This document shows, piece after piece, positions 1 to 8,533 of a DNA stretch of 64,000 nt. The DNA comes from Gammaproteobacteria bacterium. Lineage in GTDB: Bacteria > Pseudomonadota > Gammaproteobacteria > Nevskiales > Nevskiaceae. The translations under genes and the position numbers were made by a program. Below the pieces are notes generated by a model that saw only the letters and a list, made by a program, of their open reading frames with translations, was not told the DNA's origin and made no database searches. Location of the stretch: NCBI GenBank assembly GCA_026398875.1, contig JAPLSB010000023.1, forward strand, positions 62,001 through 126,000, in the 5' to 3' direction. Positions within the stretch are counted from its first letter, which is position 1, and the number at the start of each line of letters is the position of its first letter.

Positions 1-1
1 G

Positions 2-829
2 ACCTTGCTGAACCGCCTGATCGGCGAGAACCGGGTGCTGGCCTCGAACGAGCCGGGCACCACGCGCGACTCGATCACCGTGCCGTTCGAGTGGGGTGGC
101 CGCAAGTTCCAGCTGATCGACACTGCCGGCATCCGGCGCAAGTCGCGCGTGACCGAAGTCATCGAGAAGTTCTCGATCGTCAAGACGCTGCAGGCGATCG
201 ACCGCGCCCACGTGGTGATCTCGATGGTCGATGCCCATGACGAGATCGGCACCCATGACGCGCGCGTGATGGGCCTGGTGGCCCACCACGGCCGGGCGAT
301 GGTGCTGGCGGTCAACAAGTGGGACGGGCTGGATGCCGACAAGCGCAAGTGGGTGCGCGAGATGGTCGAGTTCAAGCTGCCGTTCCTCGACTACGTGCCG
401 GTCGATTTCGTGTCCGCGCTGCACGGTTCCGGCCTGCGCGAACTGATGGAGCATGTCGTCGCCGGCTACGAGGCCACGACCCGCGAGATGGCCACGCCGG
501 AGCTGAACCGGGTGCTGATTGCCGCCGTCGAAAAGCACGCGCCGCATGCCGTGCTCGGCCGCCGCATCAAGCTGCGCTACTGCCACCAGAGCGGCCGCAA
601 TCCGCCGGCGATCATGATTCACGGCAACCAGACCGACAAGCTGAAGGACAGCTATGTCGCCTATCTGGCCAACACCTTCCGCGCCGCGTTCAAGCTGCAG
701 GGCGTGCCGCTGAAGCTGGAGTTCAAGACCGGCGACAACCCGTTCAAGAACAAGAAGAGCGATCTGTCGCCGGCGATGCAGATGAAGGCCAAGCGGCTGG
801 CGGCGCAGTCGGCGCGGACCAAGAAGTAA
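2..829 (+). CDS. der: Ribosome-assembly GTPase Der (EngA), C-terminal part
   Basis: This is the 3' part of Der, the double-GTPase factor that helps mature the 50S ribosomal subunit. The reading frame is open at the window edge, so the start and the first G domain lie outside. Visible are the end of the second P-loop (TLLNRLIGEN), the G2 region (NEPGTTRDSI), G3 (DTAG at about residue 38 of the fragment), G4 (NKWD at about 103) and the C-terminal KH-like domain with its Lys-rich tail. About 275 residues remain, where E. coli Der has about 490, which fits loss of the first G domain to the window edge only. The stop is TAA. A REP-type doublet follows directly. Confidence 0.96.
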   Translation, partial: TLLNRLIGENRVLASNEPGTTRDSITVPFEWGGRKFQLIDTAGIRRKSRVTEVIEKFSIVKTLQAIDRAHVVISMVDAHDEIGTHDARVMGLVAHHGRAMVLAVNKWDGLDADKRKWVREMVEFKLPFLDYVPVDFVSALHGSGLRELMEHVVAGYEATTREMATPELNRVLIAAVEKHAPHAVLGRRIKLRYCHQSGRNPPAIMIHGNQTDKLKDSYVAYLANTFRAAFKLQGVPLKLEFKTGDNPFKNKKSDLSPAMQMKAKRLAAQSARTKK

Positions 830-840
830 TTGTCGGGAAC

Positions 841-980
841 CTCTCCGTGCGCGAGAGGGTTGGGCCGGTCTCCCCTCTCCCGCCGGGAGAGGGGCCGGGG
901 GTGAGGGACATTGTTCGACTGACGCGCAAGCGTGCTGGCTCAGTCCCTCACCCAACCCTCTCCCGAGGGGAGAGGGCTTT
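841..980. repeat. REP doublet (REPIN-like) between der and the MFS gene
   Basis: Two copies of a GC-rich palindromic unit face each other. The first has the core CCCTCTCCCGCCGGGAGAGG (about 873-892) followed by a GGGGTGAGGGA tail. The second is the inverted copy at about 945-977 (CCCTCACCC then CCCTCTCCCGAGGGGAGAGG). A further partial palindrome lies at 841-858. The arrangement of two inverted REP units around a short spacer is what is known as a REPIN. A third copy of the same unit lies inside purL at 33107-33143. As RNA it would fold into strong hairpins and could end der transcription. No REP transposase (RAYT) gene is in the window. Confidence 0.75.
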
Positions 981-1001
981 GTTCCGGGTTTCGAGTCTGC
1001 A

Positions 1002-2195
1002 ATGAACCGTCGCCGCATCGCCGTGACCCTTGCTGGAGTCGCGGCCTTCATCAACCTGTATGCCCCGCAGTCGCTGCTGCCGCTGCTGCGCGAGTGGATC
1101 GGACAGGACGCCGCGCGCGCCGGCCTGATCGTGTCGGCCGGTACTTTCGGTGTGGCGCTGGCCGCACCATTTGCCGGCCTGCTCGCGGATCGTTACGGCC
1201 GCCGACGCGTGATCGTGCTGGCCTCGTTCCTTGCGGTGATTCCCGGCCTGTTCGCCGGTCTGGCACCGACGCCGGAAGCGCTGATGCTGATCCGGCTGGC
1301 GCAGGGCCTGTGCCTGCCGGGGATCTTCGCGGTGACGGTCGCCTACATCGCCGAGGAATGGCCGCCGAGCGAGGCGCGCGGGGTGACTGCCGTGTACGTC
1401 GCCGGCACCATCGGCGGAGGCTTCTGCGGCCGGCTGCTGTCCGGCGTGGTCGCCGAATTCTTCGGCTGGCGCTGGGGTTTCGCGGCGCTGGCGCTGCTGC
1501 AACTGGCGATTGCGCTGGTGATCCGCGCCTGGCTGCCGCCGGGGCACGATGTGCCGAAGCTGAAAGGCACACCGCGCACGCCGCTGCTGCCGCTGCTGGT
1601 GCGGCCCGGCTTGCGTGGTGCGTATGCGACAGGTTTTCTAATGCTGTTCAGCCTGGTCGGCGGCTTCACCTACATGACGCTGCACTTGAGCGCGCCACCG
1701 TTCTCGCTGGGGCCGGCGGCGCTGTCGACGATCTTCGCCGTCTATCTCGCCGGTGTCGTGGTGACGCCGTATTCCGGGCGGCTGCTGAACGCCTTCGGTC
1801 ACGCTCGGGTGCTGGTGATGGCCTGGGCGCTGACCTTGAGCGGCCTGTTGCTGACCTTGTGGCCGGCCTTGCTGCCGGTGGCGGCCGGGCTATGCCTGTT
1901 CTCGGTTGGCCTGTTCGTGGCGCAGACCGCGACGACCAGCTTCGTCGGCGAGATCGCCGGCGCCGAACGCGGTCCGGCGGTTGGTCTCTATGTCACCTGC
2001 TACTACCTCGGCGGCAGCGTCGGCGGCGTGCTGCCAGCCGTGGTCTGGCACTGGGCCGGCTGGAACGGCGTGGTCGGCCTGCTGTGCGCAGCCGGCGTGT
2101 TGTCCGCCACCGTCGGCTGGAAGAGCTATCGCTTCCCGAAGAACGAGCCGCATCCGGTCACCGACGCCCAGCCGGAAATCGGCGGCGAGGCTTGA
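1002..2195 (+). CDS. MFS transporter (drug/metabolite efflux type)
   Basis: A 397-residue integral membrane protein with the pattern of a 12-helix major facilitator. The loop 2-3 signature GLLADRYGRRRVIV is at about residues 60-73, and the repeated amphipathic/hydrophobic spacing continues to the C-terminus. The first helix ends in NLYAPQSLLPLL, as in YnfM-like transporters. The ATG at 1002 gives the expected N-terminus right before the first helix. The substrate cannot be read from sequence. It stands alone: der is upstream behind a REP doublet and a convergent acyl-CoA dehydrogenase lies downstream. Confidence 0.88.
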   Translation: MNRRRIAVTLAGVAAFINLYAPQSLLPLLREWIGQDAARAGLIVSAGTFGVALAAPFAGLLADRYGRRRVIVLASFLAVIPGLFAGLAPTPEALMLIRLAQGLCLPGIFAVTVAYIAEEWPPSEARGVTAVYVAGTIGGGFCGRLLSGVVAEFFGWRWGFAALALLQLAIALVIRAWLPPGHDVPKLKGTPRTPLLPLLVRPGLRGAYATGFLMLFSLVGGFTYMTLHLSAPPFSLGPAALSTIFAVYLAGVVVTPYSGRLLNAFGHARVLVMAWALTLSGLLLTLWPALLPVAAGLCLFSVGLFVAQTATTSFVGEIAGAERGPAVGLYVTCYYLGGSVGGVLPAVVWHWAGWNGVVGLLCAAGVLSATVGWKSYRFPKNEPHPVTDAQPEIGGEA

Positions 2196-2234
2196 CCGGT
2201 TTCGCGCGGATCGCGGACACAGCAAACGTCGACC

Positions 2235-2380
2235 GCACGCGAAGGCGCAGAGACGCCAAGAACAGCGACAAGAACAGCCACGAAAAGGAGCATCAGCAGC
2301 AGCCTTCGCAGGCTCGATGCTGATACTCCTTCTTCGTTTCGCGGTCCCGCTTTTCTTGGCGTCTTCGCGCCTTTGCGTGA
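2235..2380. repeat. Long imperfect inverted repeat between convergent genes
   Basis: A left arm at 2235-2262 and a right arm at 2353-2380 are reverse complements with about 4 mismatches in 28. They carry the widespread motif GGCGTCTTCGCGCCTTTGCG. Inside them is a second nested inverted pair (AAGGAG-ATCAGCA at about 2285-2298 against TGCTGAT-CTCCTT at about 2319-2331). The whole forms one large hairpin or cruciform between the MFS gene and the convergent acyl-CoA dehydrogenase. It may be a bidirectional terminator or a small non-autonomous mobile repeat. I see no coding potential. Confidence 0.7.
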
Positions 2381-2398
2381 GGCCCGCTGCGGGTGCCC

Positions 2399-3574
2399 TC
2401 AGCGACCGACCAGCGACCGCGCGATCACTTCCTTCATGATTTCGCTGGTGCCGCCGTAGATGCGCTGGATGCGCGCATCGGCCCAGTAGCGGCTGATCGG
2501 GTACTCGGTCATGTAGCCGTAGCCGCCGAACAGCTGCAGGCAGGCGTCGGTGACCCGTCCTTCCATTTCGGTGGTCGCCAGCTTGACCATCGCCGCCGTC
2601 GGCACATCGAGCTTGCCGACCGCGTACTGGGCGTTGCACTTCTCGACGAAGGCGCGGTGCACCTCGATGTCGGTCTTGCACTTGGCCAGTTCGAAGCGGG
2701 TGTTCTGGAAGCTGGCGATCGGGTTGCCGAAGGCCTTGCGCTCCATCGCGTACTTGATGGTCTTTTCCAGCGCGCCTTCGGCGTGGCCGACGGCGGTCAC
2801 CGCCAGCGCCAGGCGCTCGCGCGGCAGTTCGTCGACCAGATGGCCGAAGCCACCGCCAACCCGGCCCAGCACTTCATCGGCCGAGATGCTGACGTTGTCG
2901 AAGAACAGCTCGCTGGTGTCGGCCGAGTGCAGGCCGATCTTGTCGAGGTTGCGGCCCCGCTTGAAGCCGGCCAGCGAGGTGTCGAAGGTGAACAGCGTGG
3001 TGCCCTTGGCACCGGCCTTCGGATCGGTCTTGGTCGCCAGAATCACGACGCCGGCGTGCTGGCCGTTGGTGATGAAGGTCTTCGAGCCGTTGATGACGTA
3101 GCCGCCGTTGCCGTCCGGCAGCGCGCTGGTCTTGATGCCCTGCAGGTCGGAGCCGGCACCCGGTTCGGACATGCCGATCGCGCCGATGCACTCGCCGCTG
3201 GCCATCTTGCGCAGGTACTTCTGGCGCTGGTAATCGGTGCCGAGATGCAGGATGTACGGCGCAGCGATGTCGGAATGCACCGACAGGTTCGAGGCCAGCG
3301 CCAGGAAGCCCATCCGCGCGGCTTCCTCGATCACCACCATCGAAAACTCGAACGGCGCGCCGGCGCCGCCGTATTCCTCCGGCATGTCGACGCACAGCAG
3401 GCCGTTCTCGCCGAGCGCCAGATACAGTTCCTTCGGGAACTTGCCGGCCTTTTCCCAGGCTTCGTAATGCGGTTCGACGTGCTCGGCGAGGAAGCGGCGG
3501 ACGTTGTCGCGGAACAGTTCGAGTTCGGCCGAATCGATGGTCGGCGCGGCGCCGGCGGGCAGGGGGGCATTCAT
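2399..3574 (-). CDS. Acyl-CoA dehydrogenase
   Basis: FAD-dependent acyl-CoA dehydrogenase of 391 residues, the usual family length; it would oxidise acyl-CoA to the trans-2-enoyl-CoA. Visible signatures are the helical N-terminal domain, the substrate/FAD loop IGAIGMSEPGAGSDL (about residue 125-140), the second FAD signature QLFGGYGYMTEYP and the active-site region ARIQRIYGGTSEIMKEVIAR near the C-terminus. The ATG at 3574 (MNAPLP) is chosen because a CGGAG box precedes it and residues upstream of it have no family likeness. It is transcribed alone, divergent from the gene at 3854. Substrate chain length is not readable. Confidence 0.93.
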   Translation of the reverse strand: MNAPLPAGAAPTIDSAELELFRDNVRRFLAEHVEPHYEAWEKAGKFPKELYLALGENGLLCVDMPEEYGGAGAPFEFSMVVIEEAARMGFLALASNLSVHSDIAAPYILHLGTDYQRQKYLRKMASGECIGAIGMSEPGAGSDLQGIKTSALPDGNGGYVINGSKTFITNGQHAGVVILATKTDPKAGAKGTTLFTFDTSLAGFKRGRNLDKIGLHSADTSELFFDNVSISADEVLGRVGGGFGHLVDELPRERLALAVTAVGHAEGALEKTIKYAMERKAFGNPIASFQNTRFELAKCKTDIEVHRAFVEKCNAQYAVGKLDVPTAAMVKLATTEMEGRVTDACLQLFGGYGYMTEYPISRYWADARIQRIYGGTSEIMKEVIARSLVGR

Positions 3575-3625
3575 CAGGGAAACTCCGGGGAAGGGAAATC
3601 GAGACGACAAGGATAGCGCCGCACA

Positions 3626-3650
3626 CCACTGCAAGTGGAACACTTGTTCC
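3626..3650. promoter_or_regulatory. Two overlapping dyads upstream of the acyl-CoA dehydrogenase
   Basis: CCACTGCAAGTGG (3626-3638) and GGAACACTTGTTCC (3637-3650) are adjoining inverted repeats about 55-75 bases upstream of the acyl-CoA dehydrogenase start, in the 279-base region between it and the divergent gene at 3854. They look like operator half-sites for a dimeric repressor. Which protein binds is unknown, and I see no clear -35/-10 pair to place them against. Confidence 0.35.
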
Positions 3651-3853
3651 GCCCATCCAGCCGATTCGGCTGGCGGCGAGCGCGTCGCAAGCGCCGACAA
3701 TGTCGTCGCGCAGGCAGCACCCCCGGCGCGCGAATTGCGTCGCTGGAAAGAAACAGTCACTGGAAGCCGGCCGTTGAAATCGATCTAATCGGCGGCGATC
3801 GAGGGTCCACGGCCGTGGCGCCCACCGCACCGGCTCAGCAGCGAAACCACCGC

Positions 3854-4690
3854 ATGATGACGCGCCAGAACACGCGAGTAGCGGCTTTCGCCGAGCAGGT
3901 CGGCAAGCGTTACCTGCCCGCACGGCCGGCCAGTTTCTGGGCTTGCGAGCCGCTGTTTCGCCAGTTGCTCGATCCGCAATTCGCCGAATCGGTGATCAAT
4001 TACGGGCTTCGCGCGATGGTCGACGACCCGCGCCAGACCGGCAACGGTGGCGGCCAGACGATGCTGCTGGCGCAGACGCCGACCTGGCACCTGGCCTTGC
4101 ACCTGCTGGTGCGGCCGCGGCGCTATCTGCACAGCAATGCCGGCCATGCGCTGGTGGCGCCGCTCAGAGGCCGGACGCTGACGGCCGATCTTTACGAACT
4201 GCCGGCCGGTTTCCGCAATGCGGTATTCGATCCCGGCTGCAAGCTCGAACGGATCGGGTCGCAGACAGTACCCGCCGGCGACTTGCTGGCGCTGCGGGCC
4301 GACGGCGTGATCCACGATTACCGCATCGACGCGCCGCTGCTGCTGCTGATCTTCGAGACCGCGCCGCTTGCCGTGCTGGAGTGGCAGTTCAGCCGGGAAA
4401 CGCTGCATGCCTGGCAGTTCGTGGCTGCCGATCGCCAGGTCAGCGATCTCAAGGCAGCGGCCTGGCTGGCTGGCCGACTCGCGCATCAGACCTCGCTGAA
4501 GCCGCTGAAGGCGCTGACCCGGCACAAGGATCCCGGCGTGCGCTGGGCGGCGCTGCAGAGCATTGGCCGGCTCAGCCGTTCGGAAGTGCGCAAGCTGCTG
4601 GCCAAGGCGCTCGACGATCCGCATCCGCTGGTGCGCCGTGCCGCGCGGCAAGCGCTGGATCGCGGCGACCCGCCGCTGCAGGGAGGCTGA
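3854..4690 (+). CDS. Hypothetical protein with C-terminal HEAT-like repeats
   Basis: A 278-residue protein without a signal peptide. The N-terminal two thirds match no family I recognise. The C-terminal about 65 residues have the Arg/Asp-anchored helical-repeat pattern of HEAT units (KDPGVRWAALQSI, then DDPHPLVRRAARQAL). The first of two adjacent Met codons at 3854 is chosen as start. The stop lies only 2 bases before the next ORF's ATG, so the two are surely co-transcribed and translationally coupled. The partner protein also ends in HEAT-like helices, which suggests the two form a complex. The function is not known. Confidence 0.7.
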   Translation: MMTRQNTRVAAFAEQVGKRYLPARPASFWACEPLFRQLLDPQFAESVINYGLRAMVDDPRQTGNGGGQTMLLAQTPTWHLALHLLVRPRRYLHSNAGHALVAPLRGRTLTADLYELPAGFRNAVFDPGCKLERIGSQTVPAGDLLALRADGVIHDYRIDAPLLLLIFETAPLAVLEWQFSRETLHAWQFVAADRQVSDLKAAAWLAGRLAHQTSLKPLKALTRHKDPGVRWAALQSIGRLSRSEVRKLLAKALDDPHPLVRRAARQALDRGDPPLQGG

Positions 4691-4692
4691 TC

Positions 4693-5589
4693 ATGGCGCT
4701 GACCATTGCCTGCGCCAGCGATCGCGTGGCCACTGTCGAGGAGGTCATCGAACAGGCGGACCGGCTGCGCGATCTCGATGATCCCAACAGCATCGCGGCA
4801 CTCGCGCCACTGCTCGGCGCGCTGGCCAATGACCGCGAACTGATCGTGCGCCTGCTGAACTGGCGCCTCTCGGGGCGGGTCGATGGCGGGCTCACCGGGC
4901 TGGCGCAGTCGATCGCGCTGGGAACCGGCGCGCACGTTCGCCTGCGCGCCAACATCTGGCCGTCGTCGGCGGATCTCACCGCCGGTCGCGTGCAGCAAGG
5001 CGAGCCGGCCTACGACGTTGCCCATGATCACAACTACCACTTCCTGACTGCCGCTTATTTCGGTGCCGGCTACATCACCGAAATCTACGAGTACGACCAC
5101 GATGCGATCGAAGGCTATGTCGGCGAAGCGGTGGAACTGCGCTTTCTCGAACGCACCAAGTTCGTCCCCGGCCGCGCCATGCTTTACCGCGGCAGCCGCG
5201 ACGTGCACGTGCAGTTTCCGCCGGAGGACATCAGCATCACGCTGAGCCTGATGTTCGATCCGCCGGAGCTGAAGGCGCGCGACCAGTACCTGTTCGACCT
5301 GCAGCGCCGGACCATCAACGGCTTCGGCGGCGATACCGATACCGCCCGCCGCGTCGATGCCGTTGCCATTGCCGGGTATGCCGGCAATGCCGACAGCTGC
5401 CAGCTGCTCGGCGATCTGGCGCGCCGCCACCCGTGCCGCCGGACGCGACTGACGGCCTATGAAGCGCTGGTCCGGCTGCTGCCGGACGAGGCATCGAAGA
5501 TCTGGGAACGCGCCTGCGATGATCCGGCGCGGCTGGTGGCCAACGAGGCGCGGGCGCGGCTGTCGGCGCTCGGGCGCGGCGTCGGCTGA
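4693..5589 (+). CDS. Hypothetical protein, His-rich beta core plus HEAT-like tail
   Basis: A 298-residue protein coupled to the preceding gene. The middle third contains a His/Asp/Glu-rich stretch (VAHDHNYHFLTA at about residue 113, then TEIYEYDHD) followed by beta-strand-like segments, which recalls a cupin-type metal site; this is a structural guess. The C-terminal about 90 residues look like HEAT helices (ARLVANEARARLSAL). It has no signal peptide or membrane segment. I recognise no named family. The next gene is convergent and only 4 bases away. Confidence 0.7.
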   Translation: MALTIACASDRVATVEEVIEQADRLRDLDDPNSIAALAPLLGALANDRELIVRLLNWRLSGRVDGGLTGLAQSIALGTGAHVRLRANIWPSSADLTAGRVQQGEPAYDVAHDHNYHFLTAAYFGAGYITEIYEYDHDAIEGYVGEAVELRFLERTKFVPGRAMLYRGSRDVHVQFPPEDISITLSLMFDPPELKARDQYLFDLQRRTINGFGGDTDTARRVDAVAIAGYAGNADSCQLLGDLARRHPCRRTRLTAYEALVRLLPDEASKIWERACDDPARLVANEARARLSALGRGVG

Positions 5590-5593
5590 AGCG

Positions 5594-7735
5594 TCAGCGC
5601 ACGCCGATCGTCACCGGCTCGCGGCCGGCCACGGCCAGCGCATGGGCGTCCATGCCATCGCGCTCGAAGGCCACCGACCAGGCCTCGAAATCGGCTGCCG
5701 GCAGGGCCCGCGTGAAGTAGAAACCCTGCTGGAGCTTGCAGCCGAGGATGCGCAGCTGGCGCATCTGCTCGGTGCTTTCGACACCTTCGGCAATCACGCC
5801 GAGGTCCAGGTTCTGGGCCAGCGTCAGCGTCGCCGAGACAATCGCCAGCGCCTGCTTCGAAGCCCCCATCGCGATCACGAACTGGCGGTCGATCTTGATC
5901 TTGTCGATCGGCAGCCGCTGCAGGTAGCTGAACGACGAGTAGCCGGTGCCGAAGTCATCGAGGCCGATGCGGAAGCCGAGCCGCTTGATCTCGGTCAGCA
6001 TCGTATGGCTGTACTCGGTGGAATCGAGCAGCGCCGATTCGGTCAGCTCGAAGTCGATCAGCCGCTCGCGCGAGCCCGGAGCGCTGCCGAAGCCGCGCAG
6101 GATCTGCAGGATCTTGCCGTCATGGACCTGGCGGACCGACAGGTTCACCGAAACCCGCAGCCGGCGATTGCGCGACGCCCAGATCTGCGCCTGCTCGTGC
6201 GCCTTGATCAGGCACAGCTCGCCGAGCTGATTGATCAGCCCGGATTCCTCGGCCACCTGGATGAACTCGCTTGGCGGCATCAGGCCGTTTTCCGGATGCC
6301 GCCAGCGCAGCAACGCCTCGGCGCCGATCACGCGGCCCAGATCGACGTCGATGACCGGCTGATAGAACGGTTCGAACTCGCCGCGCTCCAGGCCGCGACG
6401 AATCTCGCTGGCCAGCGCCAGTTGCTTGCGCATCGTGCCGGTCAGCTGGGCCGAGGCGAAGCGCACGTTGTTGCGGCCGTTCTTCTTGGCCACGTACATC
6501 GCAGCCTCGGCGCTGGCCACCATCTGCTCGGCGGTTTCGCCATCGCCCGGAAACACTGCAATGCCGATCGACACCGACATGTTCAGCAGGTTGTCGCCAA
6601 GCGGATAGCTTTCCGACAAACCGCGCAGCACGCCGTCGGCCTGCTCGCGCAGGATGGTCTCGAGGCCGCTGCCGGTCTCCAGGTTGTCGACGGTGATCGC
6701 GAACTTGTCGCCGCTGTGGCGGTACAGCTGGGCGCCGTCGGGCATGAAGCGGTTCAGGCGGCTGGCGGCTTCGCCGAGGTAGCGGTCACCGGTCTTGTGG
6801 CCGAACTTGTCGTTGACTGCGCGGAAGTTGTCGAGGTCGACGTACAGGATCGCCACCGGCGCGCGGGTCTGCCGCGAGCGATCGATCGCCCGCTGCAGGT
6901 TCTCCTCGAGCCGAGCGCGATTGCCGAGGCCGGTCAGCGGGTCGTGATAGGCCAGCCGGCGCAGGCGTTCGGCCTGATCGCGGAACTGGCGCAGCGCGAC
7001 CGCCATGTCGCCGAACTCGTCAGGGCGGATCGGCGGCAGGTCGATCTCGATGGCGCCGGCGTTGACCTGGCGGATCGCATCGGTGGTGATCTGCAGCGGC
7101 CGGATCACCGAGCGCACGACCAGAAACGTGGCGATCAGCCCGATCACGATCGCGATACCGATGACGATGCTGGCCACCAGCAGTGCCCGTTCGACCTGCA
7201 GGTGCTCGCGCAGCTGCAGCTCGCGCAGCACGCCCTGCTCGCGCGCGTTGGCCGTGCGCAGCGTGCCCTCGATCTGATCGAGCCGTTGCTGCAGATCCTT
7301 CAGCGCGACCGCGGCTTCGTTCTTCCGGCCGCCCACCACGGCGGCCATCGCCTGTTCGGAAAGACGCGCGACCCGGCTGTTGGCGTCGAGCACGCGGCTG
7401 GCGCTGCCCGGGTCGAACTTGGCCAGTTCAGCCAGTTCCTGATCAAGGGCGGCTTTCGCAGCCTGCTGCGCGATGCGCGCGTTGGCACGGCCGGTTTGCT
7501 CGCCAACGGCACTGGCCGAGCTCATCTGGCCGCTGCGATGGCGGAACAGGCTCTGGGCCTGCTGAACTGCCAGCACCGTTTCGAAGCGCCGGAACTGATC
7601 CTGTTCCGCGTCGCGCGCGTCATGCCCCTGGGACATCAGCAGCAGCACGCTGGAGCTGGCGCCGCCAAGCACGAAAACCAGCCCCAGGCACAAGGCCAGC
7701 AGGCGCATTCTCACGCTGAGGAACAGGCTTTTCAT
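5594..7735 (-). CDS. Membrane-anchored GGDEF/EAL protein, degenerate GGDEF
   Basis: A 713-residue c-di-GMP signalling protein. The order is a TM helix (about 10-33), a periplasmic helical sensor region (about 40-180), a second TM helix (about 185-207), a HAMP linker, a GGDEF domain (about 258-425) and an EAL domain (about 440-690). The GGDEF signature reads SGDKF (341-345), so both the first Gly and the catalytic Glu are lost and cyclase activity is unlikely. The EAL domain keeps EALLRW (473-478), DDFGTGYSS and AEGVES, so it should hydrolyse c-di-GMP. It is probably a phosphodiesterase with a regulatory GGDEF domain. It is monocistronic and its start is preceded by only a weak ribosome site. 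Confidence 0.92.
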   Translation of the reverse strand: MKSLFLSVRMRLLALCLGLVFVLGGASSSVLLLMSQGHDARDAEQDQFRRFETVLAVQQAQSLFRHRSGQMSSASAVGEQTGRANARIAQQAAKAALDQELAELAKFDPGSASRVLDANSRVARLSEQAMAAVVGGRKNEAAVALKDLQQRLDQIEGTLRTANAREQGVLRELQLREHLQVERALLVASIVIGIAIVIGLIATFLVVRSVIRPLQITTDAIRQVNAGAIEIDLPPIRPDEFGDMAVALRQFRDQAERLRRLAYHDPLTGLGNRARLEENLQRAIDRSRQTRAPVAILYVDLDNFRAVNDKFGHKTGDRYLGEAASRLNRFMPDGAQLYRHSGDKFAITVDNLETGSGLETILREQADGVLRGLSESYPLGDNLLNMSVSIGIAVFPGDGETAEQMVASAEAAMYVAKKNGRNNVRFASAQLTGTMRKQLALASEIRRGLERGEFEPFYQPVIDVDLGRVIGAEALLRWRHPENGLMPPSEFIQVAEESGLINQLGELCLIKAHEQAQIWASRNRRLRVSVNLSVRQVHDGKILQILRGFGSAPGSRERLIDFELTESALLDSTEYSHTMLTEIKRLGFRIGLDDFGTGYSSFSYLQRLPIDKIKIDRQFVIAMGASKQALAIVSATLTLAQNLDLGVIAEGVESTEQMRQLRILGCKLQQGFYFTRALPAADFEAWSVAFERDGMDAHALAVAGREPVTIGVR

Positions 7736-7901
7736 CCGGCTGAGGGTGCTTGAGTCAGGTCTTGGCCACCGGCATGCGGTGCAGTCCTTGGGTGGTCCCA
7801 GGCACTATAGAGCAAGCCCTCTTCCGCGTCGTTAAGTCAAACGGCCTATACGGCGCGATACCCACTTCCACGGCGCAACGATGACGCTGGCGCCTTCGGC
7901 G

Positions 7902-8531
7902 TCAGTCGCGTGCGGGTGCGAGCAGCGGCCGCAGGCGCTCGATCAGCCAGTTCATGCGCCGGGCTTCGGCGGCCGGGTCATGACGAAGGAAGCGGTCGAC
8001 GCCTTCGCCGTGGAACAGCGTGACCATGGTGTCGACGATCACGTCGAAATCGGGCAGCTCGCGTGCCGGCGCCGGCAGCAACAAGGCGGCCAAAGCCTGG
8101 TCATCGGCCGCGCGGCGCTGCCAGATCGGCAGCAGCGCGGCATGCAGTGCGCTGTCGGTCCGCGCCGCCATCAGCAGTTCGAACCAGGCCTGATGCAGCG
8201 GCGACGCCACATTCGCACGCAGCACCGACAGCGCCAGTACCAGTTCGTCCGCGTGGGTCGGCCGCAGCTTCTCGAAATCGCGGCGATACAGCGCGCGCAG
8301 GCCCTGATCGATGTCGTCGGCCACGGCGATCAGCAGTGCGATCCGGGTATCGAAATGGCGGAACAGCGCGCCTTGCGACAGGCCGGCTCGGCCGCAGACC
8401 TCGGCCACCGTGGTGCCGTAGTAGCCGATCTCGATCAGCGCTTCGGTGGTGGCGTCGAGCAGCCGCCGCACTGTGCTGGCGCGGCGTTCGGCCTGGGTGC
8501 GGCGAGCCGTTGGCGCGCTGGCCTCGGCCAT
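7902..8531 (-). CDS. TetR-family transcriptional regulator
   Basis: 209 residues. The N-terminal TetR helix-turn-helix is clear (RRLLDATTEALIEIGYYGTT, then VAEVCGRAGLSQGALFRHF, about residues 22-62). The rest is an all-helical ligand domain without recognisable specificity. It lies 2 bases downstream of the amidohydrolase gene on the same strand, so the two form an operon, and it may sense the substrate or product of that enzyme. The local operator was not identified. Confidence 0.9.
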   Translation of the reverse strand: MAEASAPTARRTQAERRASTVRRLLDATTEALIEIGYYGTTVAEVCGRAGLSQGALFRHFDTRIALLIAVADDIDQGLRALYRRDFEKLRPTHADELVLALSVLRANVASPLHQAWFELLMAARTDSALHAALLPIWQRRAADDQALAALLLPAPARELPDFDVIVDTMVTLFHGEGVDRFLRHDPAAEARRMNWLIERLRPLLAPARD

Positions 8532-8533
8532 CG

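Noticed and set aside
2393..3616. Long plus-strand ORF antisense to the acyl-CoA dehydrogenase
   Set aside because: Typical shadow of a GC-rich gene; the minus strand has all family motifs.
5459..7753. 764-codon plus-strand ORF opposite the GGDEF/EAL gene
   Set aside because: Composition is Arg/Ala/Gln/His-rich nonsense, and the GGDEF/EAL motifs are on the other strand.
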